Origin: JAICMB01 sp963795935 | GTDB lineage: Bacteria > Acidobacteriota > Terriglobia > Bryobacterales > Bryobacteraceae | Direction of reading: 5' to 3' | Length of the DNA: 64,000 nt | Assembly (NCBI GenBank): GCA_963795935.1 | Contig: CAWCJO010000038.1 | Coordinates: forward strand, 1-64,000 | In this document: piece by piece, positions 53,010 to 62,176 of the stretch | Numbering within the stretch: position 1 is the stretch's first letter | Layout of the letters: each line of letters begins with the position of its first letter | Made by a program: the position numbers and the translations under genes | The notes under the pieces: generated by a model | Databases searched by the model: none | Told to the model about the DNA's origin: nothing | Seen by the model: only the letters and a program-made list of their open reading frames with translations

Positions 53010-56000
53010 ATGCGCGTTTTTCTGCTCTCGATGTGCTGCGCGGTTGCGCTGTGCGCGGCCGAATCCAAGCCCTATTTGTCCGATCCTTGCCCTTCGCCGG
53101 ACGGCTCCGAGATCGCTTTCGTTTCCGCCGGAGATATTTGGACCGTGCCGGCCAAGGGGGGAATTGCGCGGCTGCTGGTTTCGCATCCGGCGACGGAATC
53201 GCGTCCCATGTATTCGCCCGATGGGAAGAAGCTGGCGTTTGTTTCGACGCGCACGGGCAACGGCGACATCTATGTTCTGACGTTCGCAAGCGGGGAGCTG
53301 AAGCGGCTCACGTTCAGCGATGGAATGGACCAGTTGGACGGCTGGTCGCGCGACGGGCATTGGATTTATTTTTCCACCTCGAGCGATGATATCTCCAGCA
53401 TGAACGACGTTTTGCGGGTGGCGGCGGAAGGCGGCACGCCCATGCCGGTGGCGGCGGATCGTTATGCGAGCGAATATTTCTCGGCCCCGGCGCCGGACGG
53501 GAAGACGCTTGCCATCACGGCTCGCGGGATCGCAAATTCACAGTGGTGGCGCAAGGGACATAGCCATCTGGATGAATCGGAAATCTGGTTGGTGGACATC
53601 GGCGGGTCCACGCCGCAATACCGGCGCTTCAGCGACGGCGGGGACGCAAAGGAGGCGTGGCCGATGTGGAGCCGCGACGGCCGCAACCTGTACTACATGT
53701 CGGACCGCGGCGGAGCGCAGAATATCTGGGAAAAGGCGCTGTCCGGACGCGCCAAGCCGGTGACGCATTTCACGGCCGGGCGCGTGGTGTGGCCGGCCAT
53801 CTCCTACGACGGGCGCGTGATCGCGTTCGAGCGCGACTTCGGCGTTTGGAAGCTCGACACCGGGACGGGGAAGGCGGAAGCGGTGAATATCGAGCGCTGG
53901 GGCGCTCCGGCGGGCGTAGCGGTGCAGCGCCTTGCGCTTACAAATCAATTTCAAAATCTGGCGCTGTCGCCCGATGGGAAAAAGATCGCGTTCACGGCGC
54001 ACGGCGAGGTTTTTGCCGCCTCGGCGAAGGACGGCGGCGAGGCGCAGCGCATCACGCGCACGGAGGCGAACGAGACGCAAGTGGAATGGGCTCCCGACAG
54101 CCGGCGTCTGCTCTACGTTTCCGACCGCGGCGGCGCCTGGCATCTTTTTGAATACGACTTTGCGAGCGGCAAAGAGACGCAATTGACCAGCGGCGGCTCG
54201 GATATCGAGGGGCGCTATTCACCGGATGGAAAGCGCATCGCGTTTGAGCGCAACGCGCGGGAATTGCGGGTGCTCGATCTCGCATCGAAACAAGAGACCG
54301 CGCTGGCGAGCGGCCATTTCGCGCGCGAGCCGGGACGTTTTGCGGGAGGGTCGCTCGCCTGGTCGCCCGATAACATGTGGGTCGCGTACGTGTCCGGGGC
54401 GGCGCGTTCGTATCGTCATGTGTACGTTGCGCCGGCCGCGGGCGGAGCATCTCATCAGGTATCTTTTTTGGCCAACGTGAGCGCGGGCGGGCTTTCCTGG
54501 AGTCCGGACGGGACCTTTCTGCTTTTCACCACGGGCCAGAGGACGGAGCCGGGCCAACTGGCGCGCATCGACCTGATTCCGCGAACGCCGCATTTCCGGG
54601 AGGATGAGTTTCGCGACCTGTTCAGAGAGCCGGTGAAGGAGCCTCAGAAAACGCCGGAGCCGGCGGGGGAGCCGGGCAAGGCAACATCGGACGAGAAGCC
54701 GGCCGGTGCGCGGGGGGGCAGAACCGCGCCCGCAAAGCCGGTGACGATCGTGTTCGACGGGATCCGCGAGCGCCTCAGCCTATTGCCGGTGGGACTGGAC
54801 GTGAGCTCTTCAGTGCGGATCGGCGCCGATGGGAAGACGGCGCTGATTTCGGCGACGGCGGCGGGACAGCAGAATCTCTATACCTATTCGCTGGACGATC
54901 TTGCGAAGGAGCCGGCGGTGGCGCGGCAGTTGACTTCGACGCCGGGGATGAAGGCCTCGCCGCAGTTCTCACCCGACGGCAAGCAGGTGTTTTATTTGGA
55001 GCAGGGCCGGGTCAGCATAGTTTCGCTCGATGCCCGGCAGCCCAAGCCACTGGCGGTTTCGGCGCAACTGGACGTGGACTTCGCGCGCGAAAAGATGGAG
55101 GTTTTCGAGCAGGCCTGGTCGCTCATTCGGGACAACTTCTTCGATCCGAAGTTTCACGGCGTGAACTGGGAGGCGGCGCGGACCGAATATGAGCCGTATA
55201 TCGCGGGCGCGGAGACGCCCGACGAAGAGCGCCGAATTATTTCGTTGATGCTGGGCGATCTGAACGCCTCGCACTCCGGCATCTCCGCGCCGCCGAGGCC
55301 GGACGCTTCCACTACCGGGCGGCTGGGCGTGCGCTTCGATCGCGCCGCCTACGAGGCAGGCGGGTCTTTTAGAATTGCGGAGGCGCTTCCGCTCGGCCCG
55401 GCGGCTTTGGCCGGCATCAAGATCGGCGATACGATTTTGGCTGTCGATGGCACGGCGGTCGATCGGCGGACCAACCTCGACGAGTTGCTCGATCACACCG
55501 TAAACCGCCGCACGGTGCTCAAGCTCGCCGATCGCGAGGCCGTGGTGAGACCCGTTACCACCAATACCGAAAAAGGTCTGCTGTACCGGGCGTGGGTGGA
55601 GCAGAAACGCGCCTATGTAAACAAGATCAGCGGCGGCAAGCTGGGGTACGTTCACATGCAGGACATGTCGGCGAACGCGCTGGCGCAGTTGGCGATCGAT
55701 CTGGACGCGGACAACCAGTCCAAAGAGGGCGTAGTCATCGATATCCGCAATAACAACGGCGGCTTTGTGAACGTGTACGCGATTGACGTGCTATCGCGGC
55801 GCGGGTATCTGAAGATGACGTCGCGCGACGAGCCGGAATCGCCGGCGCGCTCCGTGCTGGGACAGCGCTCGCTCGAAGCGCCGACGGTGCTGGTCACGAA
55901 TCGGCACTCGCTATCGGACGCCGAAGATTTCACGGAGGGTTATCGTGCGCTGAAACTCGGCAAGGTGGTCGGCGAGCCTACGGCGGGCTGGATTATTTAT

Positions 56001-56201
56001 ACCGGCGCGGCGCAACTGATCGACGGCTCGAGCCTGCGCTTGCCCGGCACGCGCATTACCGATGCGAAGGGAAACGATATGGAAATGCACCCCCGTCCGG
56101 TCGACATTGAGGTGGTTCGTCCGGTCGGGGAAAGCTACACGGGGCGGGATTCCCAATTGGACGCGGCGGTGAAGGAGCTGCTGGGCGAAGTCTCGAAGTG
56201 A
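53010..56201 (+). CDS. Tricorn-type S41 peptidase
   Basis: A 1063-residue exported protein. Signal peptide (VFLLSMCCAVALCAAES), then WD40/TolB-like beta-propellers over about 25-560 with many PDGK blades (YSPDGKKLAFVSTRTGNGDI, FSPDGKQVFYLEQGR), a tricorn core at about 690-760 (NFFDPKFHGVNWEAARTEYE), a PDZ domain at about 770-850 and the S41 domain at about 870-1063. The nucleophile Ser lies in TNRHSLSDAEDFTEGY near residue 969, with VVGEPTAGW after it. The His and Glu partners cannot be fixed by eye. It degrades peptides in the periplasm. Its frame is intact, in contrast to the decayed 5' duplicate upstream. Confidence 0.92.
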   Translation: MRVFLLSMCCAVALCAAESKPYLSDPCPSPDGSEIAFVSAGDIWTVPAKGGIARLLVSHPATESRPMYSPDGKKLAFVSTRTGNGDIYVLTFASGELKRLTFSDGMDQLDGWSRDGHWIYFSTSSDDISSMNDVLRVAAEGGTPMPVAADRYASEYFSAPAPDGKTLAITARGIANSQWWRKGHSHLDESEIWLVDIGGSTPQYRRFSDGGDAKEAWPMWSRDGRNLYYMSDRGGAQNIWEKALSGRAKPVTHFTAGRVVWPAISYDGRVIAFERDFGVWKLDTGTGKAEAVNIERWGAPAGVAVQRLALTNQFQNLALSPDGKKIAFTAHGEVFAASAKDGGEAQRITRTEANETQVEWAPDSRRLLYVSDRGGAWHLFEYDFASGKETQLTSGGSDIEGRYSPDGKRIAFERNARELRVLDLASKQETALASGHFAREPGRFAGGSLAWSPDNMWVAYVSGAARSYRHVYVAPAAGGASHQVSFLANVSAGGLSWSPDGTFLLFTTGQRTEPGQLARIDLIPRTPHFREDEFRDLFREPVKEPQKTPEPAGEPGKATSDEKPAGARGGRTAPAKPVTIVFDGIRERLSLLPVGLDVSSSVRIGADGKTALISATAAGQQNLYTYSLDDLAKEPAVARQLTSTPGMKASPQFSPDGKQVFYLEQGRVSIVSLDARQPKPLAVSAQLDVDFAREKMEVFEQAWSLIRDNFFDPKFHGVNWEAARTEYEPYIAGAETPDEERRIISLMLGDLNASHSGISAPPRPDASTTGRLGVRFDRAAYEAGGSFRIAEALPLGPAALAGIKIGDTILAVDGTAVDRRTNLDELLDHTVNRRTVLKLADREAVVRPVTTNTEKGLLYRAWVEQKRAYVNKISGGKLGYVHMQDMSANALAQLAIDLDADNQSKEGVVIDIRNNNGGFVNVYAIDVLSRRGYLKMTSRDEPESPARSVLGQRSLEAPTVLVTNRHSLSDAEDFTEGYRALKLGKVVGEPTAGWIIYTGAAQLIDGSSLRLPGTRITDAKGNDMEMHPRPVDIEVVRPVGESYTGRDSQLDAAVKELLGEVSK

Positions 56202-56621
56202 ACGGTTGCGGCGCCGGGGCGGCGCGGTTGGCGTCGCTCCGGCACGACTGCCGCGCAAGCGCCGGGCGCGCGCGAGTTCGTTCTCGAGCGGTCCCGCTAT
56301 CGGGCTGCAACGAGGGTGTTCGAACGCGCGGAACCCGCGTGGGTGCGAGCGGATGCCCAGGAACGGCGTCTGCAATGTTAAAACAAACCCTTGGCGCCGG
56401 CCCGCGAAACGGAAGCCGTTCAACTCCTGAAACCAGCGGCGCGGCGCTGTCTGGCCTTCGATGGAAACCCGCTTGCCCGAATGGACGCTGCTGTTTTTTC
56501 GTGAACTTGTCAAACCCCGCAGCGCGATACTGAGCCTGTGCGACCGGTACCGGCATCATGCTTGCACGTTGGGCGCAAGCCGGTGAAGTATCCGGTGCGG
56601 CCCACTTGCTAATGTAGTGCG
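56202..56621. other. Intergenic region, 420 bp, no gene recognised
   Basis: Open frames on both strands overlap the tricorn gene or lack a start with a ribosome binding site, and none matches a family I know. GC is high at the left end and falls toward 56600. No terminator with a T-run was found after the tricorn stop. Confidence 0.4.
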
Positions 56622-57059
56622 GTGGAATCGTTCGGGAAACGGGAAGCGCTCGCGTACATGCAACGGCACAAACTCGCGGTAGTCGCAACGATCGGCGTGG
56701 ATGGCGGCCCACAGTCGGCGTTGGTCGGCGTGGGAGCTACACAAGCGCTGGAAGTGGTGTTCGATACGCTTTCCACTACTCGAAAGCACGCTAACTTGCA
56801 GCGTGACCGCCGAATCGCGGTTACATTCAGCGGGCCGGGCGAGCAGACACTGCAGTATGAGGGAGTGGCGTTGCCGGTATCGGCCGAGGCCGCCGAGGAT
56901 GAGGTTTACCGGGAAGCCTATTATGAGGCTTGGCCTGAGGGGCGGCAACGGGCGCAATGGCAGAACTTGGTCTACTGGCGAGTGGCGCCCCGGTGGGCTC
57001 GCTATTCGGATTACGATCGCGGACCGCTGATTGTTGAGTTCCGTTGGAATCCGGAATGA
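56622..57059 (+). CDS. Pyridoxamine 5'-phosphate oxidase-like FMN-binding protein
   Basis: Start GTG 56622. The 145-residue protein has the split-barrel flavin-binding fold: LAVVATIGVDGGPQSALVGV, a FDTLSTTRKHANLQRDRRIA segment with the FMN-phosphate contacts, and VTFSGPGEQTLQYEGVALPV. The C-terminus YWRVAPRWARYSDYDRGP is typical of this group. Members bind FMN, F420 or heme, and substrates are often unknown; this is not the vitamin B6 enzyme PdxH, as the length and C-terminal motif differ. Confidence 0.85.
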   Translation: MESFGKREALAYMQRHKLAVVATIGVDGGPQSALVGVGATQALEVVFDTLSTTRKHANLQRDRRIAVTFSGPGEQTLQYEGVALPVSAEAAEDEVYREAYYEAWPEGRQRAQWQNLVYWRVAPRWARYSDYDRGPLIVEFRWNPE

Positions 57060-57129
57060 GGTTTCACAACCGGTAAGTTTGGAACTGAGTTTGGAACCGA
57101 GCCGTGTTCCAGGTGCGCGGCTGCCCAAG

Positions 57130-57777
57130 TCAAAGGCGGAGCAACATACCGTAGATATCGTTTAGCTGTCGCATATGGCTACGAACGAGCCGCAAATGGC
57201 TCTCCATCTCAAAGCTGGGTCCGCCCGTGCCGCCGCCGAATTGATGAAAAGCCGCGGTCGTGGCTGCCCAGAGATAGGAATGCCAGAGCTGTTCCACGCG
57301 GTCGAATTCCGCGACGAACTCTTCCGGCGTCAGCACGGGTCCGGCGGGTCCGGGCCTGGGTGGCTGGCCGGTCAGATTGGGATATTTCAGGCCCAGGAGA
57401 TCCCGAATGGCGCCCTCATAGGTCTTTAGATTGCGGTCTGCGATCGCAACCTCTTTGGCGTAGCAAATATTAAATTGGTAGGTGTTGCCGGCGTCGGGAC
57501 AATCGCCGGCCTTTTGCCGGGCCATCTCGGCGTCGAATGCCTGTGTGGCCTCGCTCCGCAGAACGCCGCGTTTCGCTTGTACCGCGCGCATTTGCTCCTG
57601 AAGAGCCTGACGCTCGGGAGTCGGAATCTTCTCCGGCCGGGACGGCGTTTGCCGGGAAAAACCGAGCGGAGAAAAACCGAGTGCGCAGCACAACGCCAGA
57701 GCCGGCGCGCGCGTGAAGCCGCCTCCCGTCCGAGAAGCGGGAAAAAACGAGTGCAGGCGCATGCGCGAGCATCTCAT
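57130..57777 (-). CDS. Exported LprI/DUF1311-like protein
   Basis: The open frame starts at 58044, but the real start is 57777 (or 57762), where MRLHSFFPASRTGGGFTRAP leads into a signal peptide (LALCCALGFSPLGFS). The 215-residue product has a lysozyme-inhibitor LprI-type segment: FDAEMARQKAGDCPDAGNTY and FNICYAKEVAIADRNLKTYE, with the two cysteines typical of DUF1311. The C-terminal part is helical (RLVRSHMRQLNDIYGMLLRL). A periplasmic role is likely; lysozyme inhibition is only an analogy. It follows the glycosyltransferase gene by 13 nt. Confidence 0.72.
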   Translation of the reverse strand: MRCSRMRLHSFFPASRTGGGFTRAPALALCCALGFSPLGFSRQTPSRPEKIPTPERQALQEQMRAVQAKRGVLRSEATQAFDAEMARQKAGDCPDAGNTYQFNICYAKEVAIADRNLKTYEGAIRDLLGLKYPNLTGQPPRPGPAGPVLTPEEFVAEFDRVEQLWHSYLWAATTAAFHQFGGGTGGPSFEMESHLRLVRSHMRQLNDIYGMLLRL

Positions 57778-57790
57778 GTCCTCAGTATAG

Positions 57791-59689
57791 TCATCGGGTT
57801 TCGGGTCTGTGGCCGACGCGCGGCGGTTTTGTCCACAACGCAAAACGTCCGACCGTGGCTCTTGTCCCGAAATCGTTGTACAGGGCGAGGCGCGCGGGAT
57901 CTCCGGCGCAGTCGAGGCAAACGATCGCGCACGGCTTCGTTTCGACGGAGGGGCGATAGCGCGCCGAGGCGTTCGCGACTCCGGTATGCAGAAATTGAAC
58001 GCGGGGATGGAGGCGGCGCAAGAGGGCCTGGAGGGGATATTCAAGCTGCAGGTCGGTGATGTCGAGGCCGACGGTGGCGCATGGGGAATCGGCGAGCAGG
58101 TCCACGGCGGCGCGATAGGAACTCTCGTTATTCCACTGTTTCATGTCGGAGAAATATTGCGCTTCGCGCGGACGGCGCAGCACGCTGGCTGGTCCTTTCA
58201 AGGGCCGCACCCAGTTTTCAAGCGCGGCGGGGCGGGCGTTGTTGAGCAGAAACAGACATAGGGCGGCCGTCGCCAGCGCGCCGCAGGTTCTTGAGCGCAT
58301 CTCCAGTTCCTCGGCCATGGCCGCCAACGGCGCGCCCGCAACGAATAATGGTAGAAAGAGCCGCGCCAGAAACGGCTGCCATTTCAGATAGGCGCAGAAG
58401 GCAATAAATCCGCACGCGATCGCCAGGATGTAATAAAAACGTTCGCGGTCGCGGCCGCGCATGGCCCTCCACGACAAGACGATTCCGATCAGGTATAGGA
58501 TGGCGAGATGCCATCGATTCGGCGCGTCCGCTTCGTGGTTGGCATTTTTCGGCGCGGCATAAGTAGACCAGCGCCACGTCGTTGCCGGGTCGTCCGGCGC
58601 GATACCGATCGCCTGGTGGGCTCGGAGCACGAAGCGGTACACGCCCTGGTTCCAGCGTGGGCTGCGCGCCCCAACTTGCTCCGAGAGATTGCGCAGGATG
58701 TTCGACGCGGTCTGCTTCCAGCCAAAACTCTCGTTTCTCCAGCGGAAGAATCCGTTTCCCTGCGCGGAATCGAAGCCCAGAATCGAGCCGCTGAGGTTGT
58801 AGTTGCGCGCGTATTGCGGAGCGTTCAAGGCCAAGGCGCATAATGCGGCGGCAAGCGCGCCAGGCGCGAGTTGCGCGGGAGCCTTTCTTACGCGGGCCAG
58901 GAATACGGCCGCGATGAGCCATGGAGCGAACAGGTAAGCCGTTGCTTTCGTCAGCAGCGCCAGCCCAAGCGCGAGGCCAAAGAAGAGGGCGTCGCCGGCG
59001 CCGCGATTGGCCGCGAATCGCTGCGCGAAGTAGACCGTCGCGATCAGCCACGTCGCAAGAACGTAATCGTTCTTCGCGCCGGAGCTCGCCAAGATGCCGG
59101 AGGGCAGGGTGGCGCAGAACAGGGCCGCGATGGACTGCCCGCGCGCGCCGGAGCCAAGCAGACGCGCCACCGCGGAAACGCCCACGATGCTCGCGAGCGA
59201 CGCGAACCACTGCACGAAGTTGACCCAAAGGTCTCCGCCTGACAGCACGAAGGTGTGTAACATGGCGTATTCGGCGAACGGCTGCAACATGATCTGGTTG
59301 AGGTACGGCGTTGGGAAAAACCGCACGCTCCCTTGCTCGGCCCAATAGACGACGCGCGGCATGTGATACGCCATGGCGTCGGCGCTATTGGGAGGGCTGA
59401 ATGCGGCCGTGATGGCCGTCAAAATGAGAATCGCGGCGCTGCCGGCGATGCAGATCCACACCACCGGGTCGCGCGTGATGGGGCGCCGCACGCGACTGGG
59501 CCGCGTTCGCCGCTTGATGTGGATCGCAAGGGCAACGGCGGCGACAACGATCCAGCAGATCGTTAATGGCGCGGCCCGAATGGCTCCAAAGAGGCTGAGC
59601 AGTTCGGTGATGGCCGTCAGGGCCGCTCCGAAGACCACGATGGCGCGCAGAAATGCATCGCGAAACCCGCCGCACGGCTGCATCGTCAT
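57791..59689 (-). CDS. GT-C family membrane glycosyltransferase (GT39/ArnT-like)
   Basis: The start is ATG 59689 (MTMQPCGGFRDAFLRAIVVF), overlapping the upstream stop by 4 nt; the longer open frame to 60019 is antisense-like noise. The 632-residue protein has about 10-12 membrane helices. The first periplasmic loop has PPNSADAMAYHMPRVVYWAE, with the Asp of the GT-C catalytic motif, and SGAKNDYVLATWLIATVYFA is typical. It would transfer a sugar from a polyprenyl-phosphate donor to a glycan or protein outside the membrane. It is coupled to a methyltransferase gene, which fits surface-glycan modification. Confidence 0.8.
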   Translation of the reverse strand: MTMQPCGGFRDAFLRAIVVFGAALTAITELLSLFGAIRAAPLTICWIVVAAVALAIHIKRRTRPSRVRRPITRDPVVWICIAGSAAILILTAITAAFSPPNSADAMAYHMPRVVYWAEQGSVRFFPTPYLNQIMLQPFAEYAMLHTFVLSGGDLWVNFVQWFASLASIVGVSAVARLLGSGARGQSIAALFCATLPSGILASSGAKNDYVLATWLIATVYFAQRFAANRGAGDALFFGLALGLALLTKATAYLFAPWLIAAVFLARVRKAPAQLAPGALAAALCALALNAPQYARNYNLSGSILGFDSAQGNGFFRWRNESFGWKQTASNILRNLSEQVGARSPRWNQGVYRFVLRAHQAIGIAPDDPATTWRWSTYAAPKNANHEADAPNRWHLAILYLIGIVLSWRAMRGRDRERFYYILAIACGFIAFCAYLKWQPFLARLFLPLFVAGAPLAAMAEELEMRSRTCGALATAALCLFLLNNARPAALENWVRPLKGPASVLRRPREAQYFSDMKQWNNESSYRAAVDLLADSPCATVGLDITDLQLEYPLQALLRRLHPRVQFLHTGVANASARYRPSVETKPCAIVCLDCAGDPARLALYNDFGTRATVGRFALWTKPPRVGHRPETR

Positions 59690-60810
59690 CGCGTGGCCGC
59701 ATCCACCCGCTGGACTGTTACGGCGGCGATGCGCGCGCCGCGTACCGGAGCCGGCAGCGCCATGGGATAGAGGCGTCCCGTTAACGCGGATTCCTGAAAC
59801 CAACGCAGGATGCGATGGTGCGTTCGGTTGTCGACCGCAACGGCCGCGATGTCGAAGGCGTGGCCGTTGCTGTCGGCGTCTCCCAATTTGCAGAGCTGCG
59901 TCCAATGCTCCCCTTCGAAGGCCGCCGAAGCGCCTGCCTGCGGCCACCAGCCCGCCGCATCCGACCGCTTCGCGAATACCCATAGGAATGCGGCGGGCGG
60001 TAGCGCGGCGCGGCCGCACACCAGCGTGGTTGCTCCGACGGTCTGCCCTTCACGGGGCGCTTCAAGCCGGATGGCTTGGGGCGAGTGCAACTTAAGACCT
60101 TGCGATCGAGCGAGGCGCAGCGACCGCGCGAACCCGAGCAAAGGGGCCGGCAGCGAGTTGCGCAGCTTCTCTCGCCAGACGTAGCGCCAGAGCGGCGTCT
60201 TGTTATAGGCCTGGAGCCACCAACCGTCGCCGCGCGGATCGAATAAGGGAGCGGCGGTGCGCCGGAAAAAAGCGGTCTTTCCGTTGACCTCGATCAGATC
60301 GAACATTTCGTCGGCGCAAAGGAAGCTGTAAAGCTCGTGTATCGTGCGGATGTGAATGTCGTCGAGGATCAACAGGGCGCCCGGCGTGAGATGCGGGTAG
60401 AGGTGAAAATATTCGAGTTGCGGAAACGGAAAAGCGTGAGGGCCGTCGAGGAGCGCGGCCTGCAACGGCTGGTCGAAGTTGTACCGCGGCAGCGTGGTTT
60501 GAGTCGGTCCTTCGACGAAGTCCGTCGTCGCGGGGTTGAAAAGCAGCGACGTTTTCACGCGCGTAATAATTCGGCGCTCCCCTTCGATGGCGAAGGAAGT
60601 GTGGCGCGCGCTCAAATGGGAAAACAGGAGGGTGCTTCCCCCCGCCCCAGTCTCGACGGATCGCCGCACGTCCAGGTTGCCGGCATGTTTCGCGATGGCG
60701 GCCAGAACCCCGGGCGTCATGTTATCGCCGGGGTTCAAATCGGCGGCGGCGTCGATAATATCGTCCACGCGCCGTTGCAGTTGCGGGTCGATCGCCGCCA
60801 TGTGAGCCAT
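59686..60810 (-). CDS. Class I SAM-dependent methyltransferase with C-terminal beta-domain
   Basis: The start is probably 60810 (MAHMAAIDPQLQRRVDDIID) or 60801. The 374-residue protein has a Methyltransf_24-like domain: RRSVETGAGGSTLLFSHLSA (SAM motif I), FAIEGERRIITRV, AALLDGPHAFPFPQLEYFHL and LILDDIHIRTIHELYSFL, where Asp-Asp-His could bind a metal. From about residue 240 a second, beta-rich domain follows (EAPREGQTVGATTLVCGRAA). It is coupled by ATGA-type overlap to the glycosyltransferase, so a glycan sugar is a likely target. It is divergent from the CxxCH protein gene. Confidence 0.8.
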   Translation of the reverse strand: MAHMAAIDPQLQRRVDDIIDAAADLNPGDNMTPGVLAAIAKHAGNLDVRRSVETGAGGSTLLFSHLSARHTSFAIEGERRIITRVKTSLLFNPATTDFVEGPTQTTLPRYNFDQPLQAALLDGPHAFPFPQLEYFHLYPHLTPGALLILDDIHIRTIHELYSFLCADEMFDLIEVNGKTAFFRRTAAPLFDPRGDGWWLQAYNKTPLWRYVWREKLRNSLPAPLLGFARSLRLARSQGLKLHSPQAIRLEAPREGQTVGATTLVCGRAALPPAAFLWVFAKRSDAAGWWPQAGASAAFEGEHWTQLCKLGDADSNGHAFDIAAVAVDNRTHHRILRWFQESALTGRLYPMALPAPVRGARIAAVTVQRVDAATR

Positions 60811-60866
60811 CGTAGCGCCGCGCCGATGCGCTTTCCGCTTGCGCACGCAACTTGTATCATTCGAAA

Positions 60867-62162
60867 GTGGGCGGGGCATCGGTTATTGTGTGGCTAGCGG
60901 CAGCAGCGATGCTGTGCGGCATGTGTCGCGCCGAAGCCGCGCCAGATCCGCCCTCTGGGCCGGCCATCTTCGATTCCAACCCGAATCACATCTGGAACCG
61001 CATCCATGGCTGTTTGTGGATGCGGCCAAGCGCGTACGGGGCCGAGTACGGCGCGGACGCGCTCGATCCTCCGCTATGGCATGAGACGAAGTGGCTGTTG
61101 GCCGGCGATTCGCATCGCGCGGCGCTGGCGTGTCTCGACGAATTTCTGCGCGTCCACGCGGAGCGCGCCGTGCAAGATCCGCTCAAGCGCGCCATTATGC
61201 AGCGCGATCTGTGGGCGATCTTCGACTGGGCGGCCGCGGACGGCGATCCGCCGCGCCAGCGCCGCGAATTGGAGGCGCGCTTGGCGGAAGCGATCCGCCG
61301 CGTTGCGCTGACGGCGGACGAGATTCGCGCCCTGCCGGACACCTACGCCGCCGCGCTGGCAGCAAAGCGGTTCGCGCCGGCGTACGATCCTCGCAATCCA
61401 GCGCAGCCGTTCCTTCCGCCGGAGTTGTTCCATTCCGATGGAGGGTGGATCTGTCTCAGCGCGTTTTCCGAGCGGCCAACCGCGATCGTGCATTTCTCCG
61501 GGCGGTCGCGATTTCTGTTATTCATGCGCTTGCCCGGCGGACGCGATGCGACGCTGGCGTATGTGACCAAGCTGCGCTCCTGGCCCACGCCGCCCGTCAT
61601 CGTGGGCGACACTGGCGCGCCGTTGTTGAATCTGGCATTGCCGCAGTTTCCCGCCGGGACCGAGGTAGCGCTGGTGCGGCAGGCAATCGCGATCGACGCC
61701 GACGGCAAGTTAGTTCCCACCGCGCTGACCGAAAGCGTGCAACTGCGCGTCTATCGCGCCATCACTCCGGGAACGCAATACATCAACTACATTAACGGGC
61801 CTTCGAGTCACGACCAGGATTTTTTTGAATTCCGGATGAGCCGTCCGGAGTTGTTTGCCCAGCATGGCGGCGGACTCGTGGCAGTGCGTTCCGGTGAAAC
61901 GGAGTACGCGACGTTCAGCACGCACGGCAGGGACCCGTTCGAGTCCGCAAAAACCGAGCGCCAGGGAGTCATCCTGGAGCGCTGTCTCGGTTGTCACGCC
62001 GATTCCGGCATTCACTCGGTCCAAAGCCGCACTCAGTGGATGCGTCCTTCGCAGGCAAGCCGCGACGCGATCGACTGGGAGACAGCCGTAACCATCGCCC
62101 ACAAGCAGCGGCAGCCGGAATTCAGGCTGCTGCAAGAGTTATGGCGCGGCAATCGAGAGTAA
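60867..62162 (+). CDS. Exported protein with a C-terminal CxxCH heme-binding motif, family not recognised
   Basis: GTG 60867 is favoured, as it follows a TATCAT -10 by 6 nt and gives a clean signal peptide (IVWLAAAAMLCGMCRAEA). The 431-residue product has a helical N-terminal half (NHIWNRIHGCLWMRPSAYGA) and a beta-rich middle (VHFSGRSRFLLFMRLPGG). Near residue 373 it has the motif ERCLGCHADSGIHSVQSR. Only one CxxCH is seen, so one heme c could be attached. A short segment IAHKQRQPEFRLLQELWRG closes the protein. I know similar architectures only as uncharacterised acidobacterial or planctomycete proteins. It may be a redox protein in the periplasm. Confidence 0.7.
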   Translation: MGGASVIVWLAAAAMLCGMCRAEAAPDPPSGPAIFDSNPNHIWNRIHGCLWMRPSAYGAEYGADALDPPLWHETKWLLAGDSHRAALACLDEFLRVHAERAVQDPLKRAIMQRDLWAIFDWAAADGDPPRQRRELEARLAEAIRRVALTADEIRALPDTYAAALAAKRFAPAYDPRNPAQPFLPPELFHSDGGWICLSAFSERPTAIVHFSGRSRFLLFMRLPGGRDATLAYVTKLRSWPTPPVIVGDTGAPLLNLALPQFPAGTEVALVRQAIAIDADGKLVPTALTESVQLRVYRAITPGTQYINYINGPSSHDQDFFEFRMSRPELFAQHGGGLVAVRSGETEYATFSTHGRDPFESAKTERQGVILERCLGCHADSGIHSVQSRTQWMRPSQASRDAIDWETAVTIAHKQRQPEFRLLQELWRGNRE

Positions 62163-62176
62163 AATGGCCGCCGCTC

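Noticed and set aside
55911..56513. 200-residue minus-strand frame over the end of the tricorn gene and the following gap
   Set aside because: More than half is antisense to the S41 domain; no start signal and no recognised family.
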